From: Strigamia acuminata
Taxonomy: Eukaryota > Arthropoda > Chilopoda > Geophilomorpha > Linotaeniidae
Length of the DNA: 64,000 nucleotides
Assembly (NCBI GenBank): GCA_949358305.1
Contig: OX442319.1
Span: 4,464,001-4,528,000, forward strand
Direction: 5' to 3'
The notes beneath the pieces are model-generated. The model was not told the origin of the DNA. It did no database searches and saw only the letters and a list, made by a program, of their open reading frames with translations. The translations under genes and the position numbers were made by a program. The stretch's first letter is position 1. Every line of letters begins with the position of its first letter. Positions 1 through 9,900 of the stretch are shown here, piece after piece.

Positions 1-670
1 GGCTCGCCCCTCCGCCCGTCGGCGGGAGCCCCGACCGTCCCCCCTCTCTCTTTCGGCCGCCAAAGGATCGCCCCTCCGCTCGTCACAGATTTTTGTCAAT
101 ATTTGATGAATTTCAACAGATTTTCAGCAATATTTTACAGGACATTTCTGCTCTTTTGGATACATTTTCAAAGGTTTTATTGCTAAAATTCTGGGGAAAT
201 TTATCAAAAATTGACAAAAAATCGATGCAAGTTTTGTCAGAAACTGATAAAATCTTCTTAAACTCGTCCAACGCGCCGGCGAGTGCACATGCGGGGACAG
301 TGGGCACGTCCAGCCCGCGTGCACACTGTCAGATCGGGCGGTTTCGGGCACAGTTTGATCCGGGCAAATATCTAGCAAAACTTGCACCGATTTTTTGTCA
401 ATTTTAGACAAATTTCAGCGATATTTTACGAGACATTTCTGCTCGATTGGACACATTTCCAGGGGTTTTTTGTAAAACATTGATAAAATTCCGTGGAAAT
501 TTATCAAATATTGGCAAAATTCGGTGCTAATTTTGTCAAAAATTAGGAAAAAAAAATTTTCAAAACTTGTCCAACGTGCCGGTAAATCGAGCGCCCACAT
601 GCCTAGATAGTGCACGCCCAACCCGCCAAGGCTCGCCCCTCCGCCCGTTGGCGGGAGCCCCGGCCGTCCC

Positions 671-697
671 CTCTCTCTCTCTTTCTCTCTCTCTCTC
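671..697. repeat. CT microsatellite (representative)
   Basis: An interrupted CT run in the third GC linker of the 1,015-bp repeat. A second, uninterrupted run lies at 988-1006. Both recur in every 1,015-bp copy. On the minus strand they translate to Arg-Glu repeats, which accounts for the RERERE-like short reading frames throughout the array. Confidence 0.9.
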
Positions 698-877
698 GGG
701 CGCCCGGAGCTCGCCCCTCCGCCCGTCACCGACTTTTGACACAATTTTTGATGAAATTCAACGGAATTTTAGCAACGTTTTACAAAAAACCTGTGGAAAT
801 GTGTCCAACCGGGCAGAAATGTGTCGTAAAATGTTGCCGAAATTCTGTGAAAATTTGTCACAAATTGCCAAAAGTCG

Positions 878-1892
878 GTGCAAATTTTGTCAGAAATAGG
901 AAACAAAAAATTTAAAATTCGTCCAACGCGCCAGTAAATCGAGCGCGCCCATGCGTGGACAGTGCGCCGGCGGGAGCCCCGGCCGTCCTCTCTCTCTCTC
1001 TCTCTCGGCCGCCAAGGCTCGCCCCTCCGCCCGTCGGCGGGAGCCCCGACCGTCCCCCCTCTCTCTTTCGGCCGCCAAAGGATCGCCCCTCCGCTCGTCA
1101 CAGATTTTTGTCAATATTTGATGAATTTCAACAGATTTTCAGCAATATTTTACAGGACATTTCTGCTCTTTTGGATACATTTTCAAAGGTTTTATTGCTA
1201 AAATTCTGGGGAAATTTATCAAATATTGACAAAAAATCGATGCAAGTTTTGTCAGAAATTGATAAAATCTTCTTAAACTCGTCCAACGCGCCGGCGAGTG
1301 CACATGCGGGGACAGTGGGCACGTCCAGCCCGCGTGCACACTGTCAGATCGGGCGGTTTCGGGCACAGTTTGATCCGGGCAAATATCTAGCAAAACTTGC
1401 ACCGATTTTTTGTCAATTTTAGACAAATTTCAGCGATATTTTACGAGACATTTCTGCTCGATTGGACACATTTCCAGGGGTTTTTTGTAAAACATTGATA
1501 AAATTCCGTGGAAATTTATCAAATATTGGCAAAATTCGGTGCTAATTTTGTCAAAAATTAGGAAAAAAAAATTTTCAAAACTTGTCCAACGTGCCGGTAA
1601 ATCGAGCGCCCACATGCCTAGATAGTGCACGCCCAACCCGCCAAGGCTCGCCCCTCCGCCCGTTGGCGGGAGCCCCGGCCGTCCCCTCTCTCTCTCTTTC
1701 TCTCTCTCTCTCGGGCGCCCGGAGCTCGCCCCTCCGCCCGTCACCGACTTTTGACACAATTTTTGATGAAATTCAACGGAATTTTAGCAACGTTTTACAA
1801 AAAACCTGTGGAAATGTGTCCAACCGGGCAGAAATGTGTCGTAAAATGTTGCCGAAATTCTGTGAAAATTTGTCACAAATTGCCAAAAGTCG
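878..1892 (+). repeat. 1,015-bp tandem subunit, reference copy
   Basis: This is one of 32 complete copies in the window (landmarks recur at exactly 1,015 bp inside a unit). It alternates GC-rich linkers with three AT-rich modules at roughly 1101-1280, 1386-1590 and 1746-1892. The modules are diverged copies of one ancestor. Each holds a TTCARC/TTAGCAA...TTTTAC stretch, then AATTCyG(t)GrAAATTT, then a TCGrTGC...TTTTGTC stretch, and ends near GTCCAACGYGCCRG. The linkers carry CT microsatellites and the motif CTCGCCCCTCCGCCCGT. Copy borders fall within TCGGTGCAA of the third module, the likely place of the unequal exchange that multiplies the copies. Confidence 0.88.
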
Positions 1893-2194
1893 GTGCAAGT
1901 ATTGCTAGATTTGGGCGCATCAAACTGTGCCGAGATCTGACAGTGTCCACGCGGTTTTGAAGCGCCCACTGTCGACGCACGTGGGCGCTCAATTTACCGG
2001 CGCGTTGGACGAGTTTTGAAAAAAGTTTTTTCCTAATTTCTGACAAAACTTGCACCGAATTTTGTCAATATGTGATAAATTTCCATGGATTTTAAGCAAT
2101 GTTTTACAGAAGTCCGTCCCATCGGGCAGAAACGTCTCGTAAAATGTCGCTGAAATTCCGTGAAAATCTGTCAAAAATTGACAAAAGTTGGTGA
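1893..2194. repeat. Segment D (302 bp), with inverted monomer piece
   Basis: From about 1893 to 2085 this segment is the reverse complement of array sequence. Its complement contains CTCGTCCAACGCGCCGGTAA, then GACAGTGGGC, ACACTGTCAGATC and CACAGTTTGAT in the order seen on the plus strand at about 1273-1372. From about 2086 to 2194 the orientation returns to plus and matches the third AT module (TTTTACA, GGGCAGAAA, CTGAAATTCCGTGAAAAT). The segment is exactly 302 bp in every unit and always lies left of the GC-rich inverted-repeat block. Confidence 0.8.
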
Positions 2195-2264
2195 CCGACC
2201 CGCGGCGCGTCACGGCGCGGTCGGAGGACGGCCCTCGTCCCCAAAAACCACACTCCGGGTCACG
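2195..2264 (+). repeat. Left terminal inverted repeat, 70 bp
   Basis: It begins CCGACCCGCGGCGCG and contains CGTCCCCAAAAACCACACTC. It pairs with 3178-3247 with three mismatches. The flanking bases (TTGGTGA on the left, ACAAGAAAC beyond the right copy) give no matching target duplication. Confidence 0.85.
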
Positions 2265-2303
2265 TGGTCTCGCACTCGACTTTTTCAGTTTTCCCGTTTT
2301 CGG

Positions 2304-2330
2304 CCCGTTACGGCCAAGGACCGTAACGGG
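2304..2330. repeat. Perfect 10-bp inverted repeat, 7-base spacer
   Basis: CCCGTTACGG and CCGTAACGGG surround CCAAGGA. It lies just inside the left terminal repeat in every unit. Confidence 0.85.
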
Positions 2331-2340
2331 TCGAAAACGG

Positions 2341-2400
2341 GCCGCAACGGGTCGAAAACGGCCGCAACGGGTCGAAAACGGCCGCAACGGGTCGAAAACG
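2341..2400. repeat. 20-bp tandem repeat, three copies
   Basis: The period is GCCGCAACGGGTCGAAAACG at 2341, 2361 and 2381. Loss of one copy accounts for the 1,033-bp blocks (U4, U9, U13) compared with the 1,053-bp blocks (U0, U10-U12). Confidence 0.9.
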
Positions 2401-2404
2401 GCCC

Positions 2405-2616
2405 GCACGGGCCGTTAACGGGCCGCCGACGGTCCCGTCACAATCCCGTAACGGCTCGCACGGGCCGTTAACGGGCCGCCGACGGTCCCGTCACGATCCC
2501 GTAACGGCTCGCACGGGCCGTTAACGGGCCGCCGACGGTTCCGTAACTATCCCGTAACGGCCCGCACGGGCCGTTAACGGGCCGCCGACGGTCCCGTCAC
2601 GACCCCGTAACGGCCC
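2405..2616. repeat. 53-bp minisatellite, left array (four copies)
   Basis: Copies start at 2405, 2458, 2511 and 2564. Each contains GCACGGGCCGTTAACGGGCC, whose CCGTTAACGG core is a perfect palindrome. The right array (2837-3048) has the same orientation, so the two arrays are direct and not inverted relative to each other. Confidence 0.9.
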
Positions 2617-2630
2617 GTACGACCTCATGC

Positions 2631-2824
2631 GGGCCGTTAACGGGCCGTTAACGGGCCGTTAACGGCCCGTTAACGGCGTAAAACCAAAAACAGGATTCGA
2701 GATTAATGTCTATGAATGTTGTACGCGTTTTCATGTACGTGTTGTCGGTTGTTGATTTTTTCGATTTACACCGTCACGGCCCGTTAACGGCCCGTTAACG
2801 GCCCGTTAACGGCCCGTCAACGGC
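2631..2824. repeat. Long palindrome around the central spacer
   Basis: An 11-mer array (GGGCCGTTAAC repeated) at about 2631-2676 and its reverse complement at about 2776-2824 flank an AT-richer spacer of about 99 bp, which includes GTAAAACCAAAAACAGG. Pairing the arms by eye gives a stem of about 45 bp with two mismatches. The spacer is the least repetitive part of the block and may be the remnant core of the original element. Confidence 0.8.
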
Positions 2825-2836
2825 CCGCATGGGGTC

Positions 2837-3048
2837 GCACGGGCCGTTAACGGGCCGCCGACGGTCCCGTCACGATCCCGTAACGGCCCGCACGGGCCGT
2901 TAACGGGCCGCCGACGGTCCCGTCACGATTCCGTAACGGCTCGCACGGGCCGTTAACGGGCCGCCGACGGTCCCGTCACGATCCCGTAACGGCTCGCACG
3001 GGCCGTTAACGGGCCGCCGACGGTCCCGTCACGGTCCCGTAACGGCCT
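2837..3048. repeat. 53-bp minisatellite, right array (four copies)
   Basis: Copies start at 2837, 2890, 2943 and 2996. U3, U7 and U8 keep only two copies here, which removes 106 bp. That loss explains the 947-bp length of the U3 and U7 blocks. Confidence 0.9.
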
Positions 3049-3177
3049 TCGTTCCCGGACTTCGGCTCGCCGACGGCCCGTGCGACCTCATGCGGGCCGC
3101 TAACGGGCCGTCAACGGGCCGTTAACGGCCCGTTTTCGACCCGCTACGGCCCGTCACGGCCTGTTGGCCGTGCGACC

Positions 3178-3247
3178 CGTGACTCGGAGTGTGGTTTTTG
3201 GGGACGAGGGCCGTCCTCCGGCCGCGCCGCGACGCGCCGCGGGTCGG
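3178..3247 (-). repeat. Right terminal inverted repeat, 70 bp
   Basis: Reverse complement of the left terminal repeat, ending CGCGCCGCGGGTCGG at 3247. This end is the most constant landmark in the array and was used to set unit borders. Confidence 0.85.
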
Positions 3248-3576
3248 ACAAGAAACGACCCGGTCGGAAACCGAACCTCAGTGTCCAATCCGGCAGAAAT
3301 TGTGCGGAAGTTTAACCAAAAATGGCCAAAAGTCGGTGCAAGTTTTGCACGCAACAAACGTCCGATGTGACAGTGCCCATGCGGGTTGGACGTGCATGTG
3401 GGCGCGTGTGGGCGCTCGATTTACCGGCCCGTTGGACGAGTTAAACCAAAATTTCCCAATATCTTGCATAAATTTAAAGAAGATTTGACAGATTTCCAGA
3501 TTTTAAGCGATGTTTTACATAAGTCCGTCCCATTGCTGAAATTCCGTGAAAATTTGTCAAAAATTGACAAAAGTCT
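3248..3576. repeat. Segment E (329 bp), mixed-orientation monomer pieces
   Basis: This segment directly follows the right terminal inverted repeat. It starts with plus-strand third-module sequence (CAATC[G/C]GGCAGAAATTG, CCAAAAGTCGGTGCAAGTTT). It then switches to a minus-oriented piece at about 3380-3450, whose complement reads GTCCAACGGGCCGGTAAATC, and returns to plus orientation at about 3490. It ends with the dyad TTTGTCAA-AAA-TTGACAAA (3553-3571). Length is 329 bp in all units, counting both parts of U5. Confidence 0.8.
3553..3571. promoter_or_regulatory. Perfect 8-bp dyad with 3-base spacer
   Basis: TTTGTCAA and TTGACAAA around AAA occur once per unit in segment E, and degenerate versions occur in the AT modules. 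It could be a protein-binding dyad or simply a by-product of the AT-rich monomer. No function can be read from sequence. Confidence 0.35.
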
Positions 3577-5908
3577 GTGCAAATTTTGTCAGAAATAGGA
3601 AACAAAAAATTTAAAATTCGTCCAACGCGCCAGTAAATCGAGCGCGCCCATGCGTGGACAGTGCGCCGGCGGGAGCCCCGGCCGTCCTCTCTCTCTCTCT
3701 CTCTCGGCCGCCAAGGCTCGCCCCTCCGCCCGTCGGCGGGAGCCCCGACCGTCCCCCCTCTCTCTTTCGGCCGCCAAAGGATCGCCCCTCCGCTCGTCAC
3801 AGATTTTTGTCAATATTTGATGAATTTCAACAGATTTTCAGCAATATTTTACAGGACATTTCTGCTCTTTTGGATACATTTTCAAAGGTTTTATTGCTAA
3901 AATTCTGGGGAAATTTATCAAAAATTGACAAAAAATCGATGCAAGTTTTGTCAGAAACTGATAAAATCTTCTTAAACTCGTCCAACGCGCCGGCGAGTGC
4001 ACATGCGGGGACAGTGGGCACGTCCAGCCCGCGTGCACACTGTCAGATCGGGCGGTTTCGGGCACAGTTTGATCCGGGCAAATATCTAGCAAAACTTGCA
4101 CCGATTTTTTGTCAATTTTAGACAAATTTCAGCAATATTTTACGAGACATTTCTGCTCGATTGGACACATTTCCAGGGGTTTTTTGTAAAACATTGATAA
4201 AATTCCGTGGAAATTTATCAAATATTGGCAAAATTCGGTGCTAATTTTGTCAAAAATTAGGAAAAAAAAATTTTCAAAACTTGTCCAACGTGCCGGTAAA
4301 TCGAGCGCCCACATGCCTAGATAGTGCACGCCCAACCCGCCAAGGCTCGCCCCTCCGCCCGTTGGCGGGAGCCCCGGCCGTCCCCTCTCTCTCTCTTTCT
4401 CTCTCTCTCTCGGGCGCCCGGAGCTCGCCCCTCCGCCCGTCACCGACTTTTGACACAATTTTTGATGAAATTCAACGGAATTTTAGCAACGTTTTACAAA
4501 AAACCTGTGGAAATGTGTCCAACCGGGCAGAAATGTGTCGTAAAATGTTGCCGAAATTCTGTGAAAATTTGTCACAAATTGCCAAAAGTCGGTGCAAATT
4601 TTGTCAGAAATAGGAAACAAAAAATTTAAAATTCGTCCAACGCGCCAGTAAATCGAGCGCGCCCATGCGTGGACAGTGCGCCGGCGGGAGCCCCGGCCGT
4701 CCTCTCTCTCTCTCTCTCTCGGCCGCCAAGGCTCGCCCCTCCGCCCGTCGGCGGGAGCCCCGACCGTCCCCCCTCTCTCTTTCGGCCGCCAAAGGATCGC
4801 CCCTCCGCTCGTCACAGATTTTTGTCAATATTTGATGAATTTCAACAGATTTTCAGCAATATTTTACAGGACATTTCTGCTCTTTTGGATACATTTTCAA
4901 AGGTTTTATTGCTAAAATTCTGGGGAAATTTATCAAAAATTGACAAAAAATCGATGCAAGTTTTGTCAGAAATTGATAAAATCTTCTTAAACTCGTCCAA
5001 CGCGCCGGCGAGTGCACATGCGGGGACAGTGGGCACGTCCAGCCCGCGTGCACACTGTCAGATCGGGCGGTTTCGGGCACAGTTTGATCCGGGCAAATAT
5101 CTAGCAAAACTTGCACCGATTTTTTGTCAATTTTAGACAAATTTCAGCGATATTTTACGAGACATTTCTGCTCGATTGGACACATTTCCAGGGGTTTTTT
5201 GTAAAACATTGATAAAATTCCGTGGAAATTTATCAAATATTGGCAAAATTCGGTGCTAATTTTGTCAAAAATTAGGAAAAAAAAATTTTCAAAACTTGTC
5301 CAACGTGCCGGTAAATCGAGCGCCCACATGCCTAGATAGTGCACGCCCAACCCGCCAAGGCTCGCCCCTCCGCCCGTTGGCGGGAGCCCCGGCCGTCCCC
5401 TCTCTCTCTCTTTCTCTCTCTCTCTCGGGCGCCCGGAGCTCGCCCCTCCGCCCGTCACCGACTTTTGACACAATTTTTGATGAAATTCAACAGAATTTTA
5501 GCAACGTTTTACAAAAAACCTGTGGAAATGTGTCCAACCGGGCAGAAATGTGTCGTAAAATGTTGCCGAAATTCTGTGAAAATTTGTCACAAATTGCCAA
5601 AAGTCGGTGCAAGTATTGCTAGATTTGGGCGCATCAAACTGTGCCGAGATCTGACAGTGTCCACGCGGTTTTGAAGCGCCCACTGTCGACGCACGTGGGC
5701 GCTCAATTTACCGGCGCGTTGGACGAGTTTTGAAAAAAGTTTTTTCCTAATTTCTGACAAAACTTGCACCGAATTTTGTCAATATGTGATAAATTTCCAT
5801 GGATTTTAAGCAATGTTTTACAGAAGTCCGTCCCATCGGGCAGAAACGTCTCGTAAAATGTCGCTGAAATTCCGTGAAAATCTGTCAAAAATTGACAAAA
5901 GTTGGTGA

Positions 5909-6952
5909 CCGACCCGCGGCGCGTCACGGCGCGGTCGGAGGACGGCCCTCGTCCCCAAAAACCACACTCCGGGTCACGTGGTCTCGCACTCGACTTTTTC
6001 AGTTTTCCCGTTTTCGGCCCGTTACGGCCAAGGACCGTAACGGGTCGAAAACGGGCCGCAACGGGTCGAAAACGGCCGCAACGGGTCGAAAACGGCCCGC
6101 ACGGGCCGTTAACGGGCCGCCGACGGTCCCGTCACAATCCCGTAACGGCTCGCACGGGCCGTTAACGGGCCGCCGACGGTCCCGTCACGATCCCGTAACG
6201 GCTCGCACGGGCCGTTAACGGGCCGCCGACGGTTCCGTAACTATCCCGTAACGGCCCGCACGGGCCGTTAACGGGCCGCCGACGGTCCCGTCACGACCCC
6301 GTAACGGCCCGTACGACCTCATGCGGGCCGTTAACGGGCCGTTAACGGGCCGTTAACGGGCCGTTAACGGCCCGTTAACGGCGTAAAACCAAAAACAGGA
6401 TTCGAGATTAATGTCTATGAATGTTGTACGCGTTTTCATGTACGTGTTGTCGGTTGTTGATTTTTTCGATTTACACCGTCACGGCCCGTTAACGGCCCGT
6501 TAACGGCCCGTTAACGGCCCGTCAACGGCCCGCATGGGGTCGCACGGGCCGTTAACGGGCCGCCGACGGTCCCGTCACGATCCCGTAACGGCCCGCACGG
6601 GCCGTTAACGGGCCGCCGACGGTCCCGTCACGATTCCGTAACGGCTCGCACGGGCCGTTAACGGGCCGCCGACGGTCCCGTCACGATCCCGTAACGGCTC
6701 GCACGGGCCGTTAACGGGCCGCCGACGGTCCCGTCACGGTCCCGTAACGGCCTTCGTTCCCGGACTTCGGCTCGCCGACGGCCCGTGCGACCTCATGCGG
6801 GCCGCTAACGGGCCGTCAACGGGCCGTTAACGGCCCGTTTTCGACCCGCTACGGCCCGTCACGGCCTGTTGGCCGTGCGACCCGTGACTCGGAGTGTGGT
6901 TTTTGGGGACGAGGGCCGTCCTCCGGCCGCGCCGCGACGCGCCGCGGGTCGG
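5909..6952. repeat. Inverted-repeat block of U1 (1,044 bp)
   Basis: It has two 20-bp repeats and one extra 11-mer (four GGGCCGTTAAC copies before the spacer). That is 11 bp longer than the 1,033-bp form. U5 shows the same configuration. Confidence 0.85.
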
Positions 6953-9900
6953 ACAAGAAACGACCCGGTCGGAAACCGAACCTCAGTGTCCAATCGGGCA
7001 GAAATTGTGCGGAAGTTTAACCAAAAATGGCCAAAAGTCGGTGCAAGTTTTGCACGCAACAAACGTCCGATGTGACAGTGCCCATGCGGGTTGGACGTGC
7101 ATGTGGGCGCGTGTGGGCGCTCGATTTACCGGCCCGTTGGACGAGTTAAACCAAAATTTCCCAATATCTTGCATAAATTTAAAGAAGATTTGACAGATTT
7201 CCAGATTTTAAGCGATGTTTTACATAAGTCCGTCCCATTGCTGAAATTCCGTGAAAATTTGTCAAAAATTGACAAAAGTCTGTGCAAATTTTGTCAGAAA
7301 TAGGAAACAAAAAATTTAAAATTCGTCCAACGCGCCAGTAAATCGAGCGCGCCCATGCGTGGACAGTGCGCCGGCGGGAGCCCCGGCCGTCCTCTCTCTC
7401 TCTCTCTCTCGGCCGCCAAGGCTCGCCCCTCCGCCCGTCGGCGGGAGCCCCGACCGTCCCCCCTCTCTCTTTCGGCCGCCAAAGGATCGCCCCTCCGCTC
7501 GTCACAGATTTTTGTCAATATTTGATGAATTTCAACAGATTTTCAGCAATATTTTACAGGACATTTCTGCTCTTTTGGATACATTTTCAAAGGTTTTATT
7601 GCTAAAATTCTGGGGAAATTTATCAAAAATTGACAAAAAATCGATGCAAGTTTTGTCAGAAACTGATAAAATCTTCTTAAACTCGTCCAACGCGCCGGCG
7701 AGTGCACATGCGGGGACAGTGGGCACGTCCAGCCCGCGTGCACACTGTCAGATCGGGCGGTTTCGGGCACAGTTTGATCCGGGCAAATATCTAGCAAAAC
7801 TTGCACCGATTTTTTGTCAATTTTAGACAAATTTCAGCAATATTTTACGAGACATTTCTGCTCGATTGGACACATTTCCAGGGGTTTTTTGTAAAACATT
7901 GATAAAATTCCGTGGAAATTTATCAAATATTGGCAAAATTCGGTGCTAATTTTGTCAAAAATTAGGAAAAAAAAATTTTCAAAACTTGTCCAACGTGCCG
8001 GTAAATCGAGCGCCCACATGCCTAGATAGTGCACGCCCAACCCGCCAAGGCTCGCCCCTCCGCCCGTTGGCGGGAGCCCCGGCCGTCCCCTCTCTCTCTC
8101 TTTCTCTCTCTCTCTCGGGCGCCCGGAGCTCGCCCCTCCGCCCGTCACCGACTTTTGACACAATTTTTGATGAAATTCAACGGAATTTTAGCAACGTTTT
8201 ACAAAAAACCTGTGGAAATGTGTCCAACCGGGCAGAAATGTGTCGTAAAATGTTGCCGAAATTCTGTGAAAATTTGTCACAAATTGCCAAAAGTCGGTGC
8301 AAATTTTGTCAGAAATAGGAAACAAAAAATTTAAAATTCGTCCAACGCGCCAGTAAATCGAGCGCGCCCATGCGTGGACAGTGCGCCGGCGGGAGCCCCG
8401 GCCGTCCTCTCTCTCTCTCTCTCTCGGCCGCCAAGGCTCGCCCCTCCGCCCGTCGGCGGGAGCCCCGACCGTCCCCCCTCTCTCTTTCGGCCGCCAAAGG
8501 ATCGCCCCTCCGCTCGTCACAGATTTTTGTCAATATTTGATGAATTTCAACAGATTTTCAGCAATATTTTACAGGACATTTCTGCTCTTTTGGATACATT
8601 TTCAAAGGTTTTATTGCTAAAATTCTGGGGAAATTTATCAAATATTGACAAAAAATCGATGCAAGTTTTGTCAGAAATTGATAAAATCTTCTTAAACTCG
8701 TCCAACGCGCCGGCGAGTGCACATGCGGGGACAGTGGGCACGTCCAGCCCGCGTGCACACTGTCAGATCGGGCGGTTTCGGGCACAGTTTGATCCGGGCA
8801 AATATCTAGCAAAACTTGCACCGATTTTTTGTCAATTTTAGACAAATTTCAGCGATATTTTACGAGACATTTCTGCTCGATTGGACACATTTCCAGGGGT
8901 TTTTTGTAAAACATTGATAAAATTCCGTGGAAATTTATCAAATATTGGCAAAATTCGGTGCTAATTTTGTCAAAAATTAGGAAAAAAAAATTTTCAAAAC
9001 TTGTCCAACGTGCCGGTAAATCGAGCGCCCACATGCCTAGATAGTGCACGCCCAACCCGCCAAGGCTCGCCCCTCCGCCCGTTGGCGGGAGCCCCGGCCG
9101 TCCCCTCTCTCTCTCTTTCTCTCTCTCTCTCGGGCACCCGGAGCTCGCCCCTCCGCCCGTCACCGACTTTTGACACAATTTTTGATGAAATTCAACGGAA
9201 TTTTAGCAACGTTTTACAAAAAACCTGTGGAAATGTGTCCAACCGGGCAGAAATGTGTCGTAAAATGTTGCCGAAATTCTGTGAAAATTTGTCACAAATT
9301 GCCAAAAGTCGGTGCAAGTATTGCTAGATTTGGGCGCATCAAACTGTGCCGAGATCTGACAGTGTCCACGCGGTTTTGAAGCGCCCACTGTCGACGCACG
9401 TGGGCGCTCAATTTACCGGCGCGTTGGACGAGTTTTGAAAAAAGTTTTTTCCTAATTTCTGACAAAACTTGCACCGAATTTTGTCAATATGTGATAAATT
9501 TCCATGGATTTTAAGCAATGTTTTACAGAAGTCCGTCCCATCGGGCAGAAACGTCTCGTAAAATGTCGCTGAAATTCCGTGAAAATCTGTCAAAAATTGA
9601 CAAAAGTTGGTGACCGACCCGCGGCGCGTCACGGCGCGGTCGGAGGACGGCCCTCGTCCCCAAAAACCACACTCCGGGTCACGTGGTCTCGCACTCGACT
9701 TTTTCAGTTTTCCCGTTTTCGGCCCGTTACGGCCAAGGACCGTAACGGGTCGAAAACGGGCCGCAACGGGTCGAAAACGGCCGCAACGGGTCGAAAACGG
9801 CCCGCACGGGCCGTTAACGGGCCGCCGACGGTCCGCACGGGCCGTTAACGGGCCGCCGACGGTCCCGTCACAATCCCGTAACGGCTCGCACGGGCCGTTA

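Larger units (their letters stand above)
1..3247. repeat. Satellite unit U0 (left-truncated)
   Basis: The window opens inside a 1,015-bp repeat copy (1-877 visible). A complete second copy follows (878-1892), then segment D (1893-2194) and the inverted-repeat block (2195-3247, 1,053 bp). The first copy carries the AAAATTGAC and GAAACTGAT variants and the second carries AATATTGAC and GAAATTGAT. U2, U6 and U10-U12 show the same first/second pairing. The many short reading frames here recur in every unit and I do not regard them as genes. Confidence 0.9.
2195..3247. repeat. GC-rich inverted-repeat block, reference copy (1,053 bp)
   Basis: The block is bounded by 70-bp terminal inverted repeats (2195-2264 and 3178-3247) that agree at 67 of 70 positions by eye. 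Inside, in order, are a 10-bp-arm hairpin (2304-2330), three 20-bp repeats (2341-2400), four direct 53-bp repeats (2405-2616), an 11-mer array (about 2631-2676), an AT-richer spacer (about 2677-2775), the 11-mer array inverted (about 2776-2824), four more 53-bp repeats (2837-3048) and the right terminal repeat. There is no credible reading frame and no visible target-site duplication. It resembles a foldback or non-autonomous TIR element, but its mobility is inferred only from its architecture. Confidence 0.75.
3248..6952. repeat. Satellite unit U1 (3,705 bp)
   Basis: Segment E 3248-3576, 1,015-bp copies 3577-4591 and 4592-5606, segment D 5607-5908, inverted-repeat block 5909-6952. It carries a private C at 3291 (CCAATCCGGCAG), where its super-repeat partner U5 has G at 25284. 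The second 1,015-bp copy has the TTCAACAGAATTTT variant, shared with U5 and U13. Confidence 0.9.

Noticed and set aside
415-744. Minus-strand frames rich in Arg-Glu repeats
   Set aside because: The RERERE stretches are the translation of the CT microsatellites and do not indicate an RS/RE-type protein.
908-930. CENP-B box-like sequence (ATTCGTCCAACGCGCC)
   Set aside because: Only 7 of the 9 essential positions fit (CGCC in place of CGGG), which is too weak to claim a CENP-B site. A centromeric role remains open on other grounds.
955-1422. A 155-codon plus-strand reading frame that recurs in every 1,015-bp copy
   Set aside because: It lies across GC linker, CT microsatellite and AT module, overlaps open frames of similar length on both strands, has no recognisable domain, and persists only because the DNA copies are almost identical.
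2188-2194. Target-site duplication flanking the inverted-repeat block
   Set aside because: TTGGTGA on the left and ACAAGAA on the right share no direct repeat, and the borders of the ancestral insertion cannot be reconstructed from this window.
1989-2408. 139-codon minus-strand frame over segment D and the GC block
   Set aside because: It is open only in units with three 20-bp repeats (the repeat number decides the upstream start), so it is a by-product of minisatellite length.
2405-3048. CRISPR-like array of 53-bp repeats
   Set aside because: Repeats are contiguous with no unique spacers, and the window is clearly eukaryotic.
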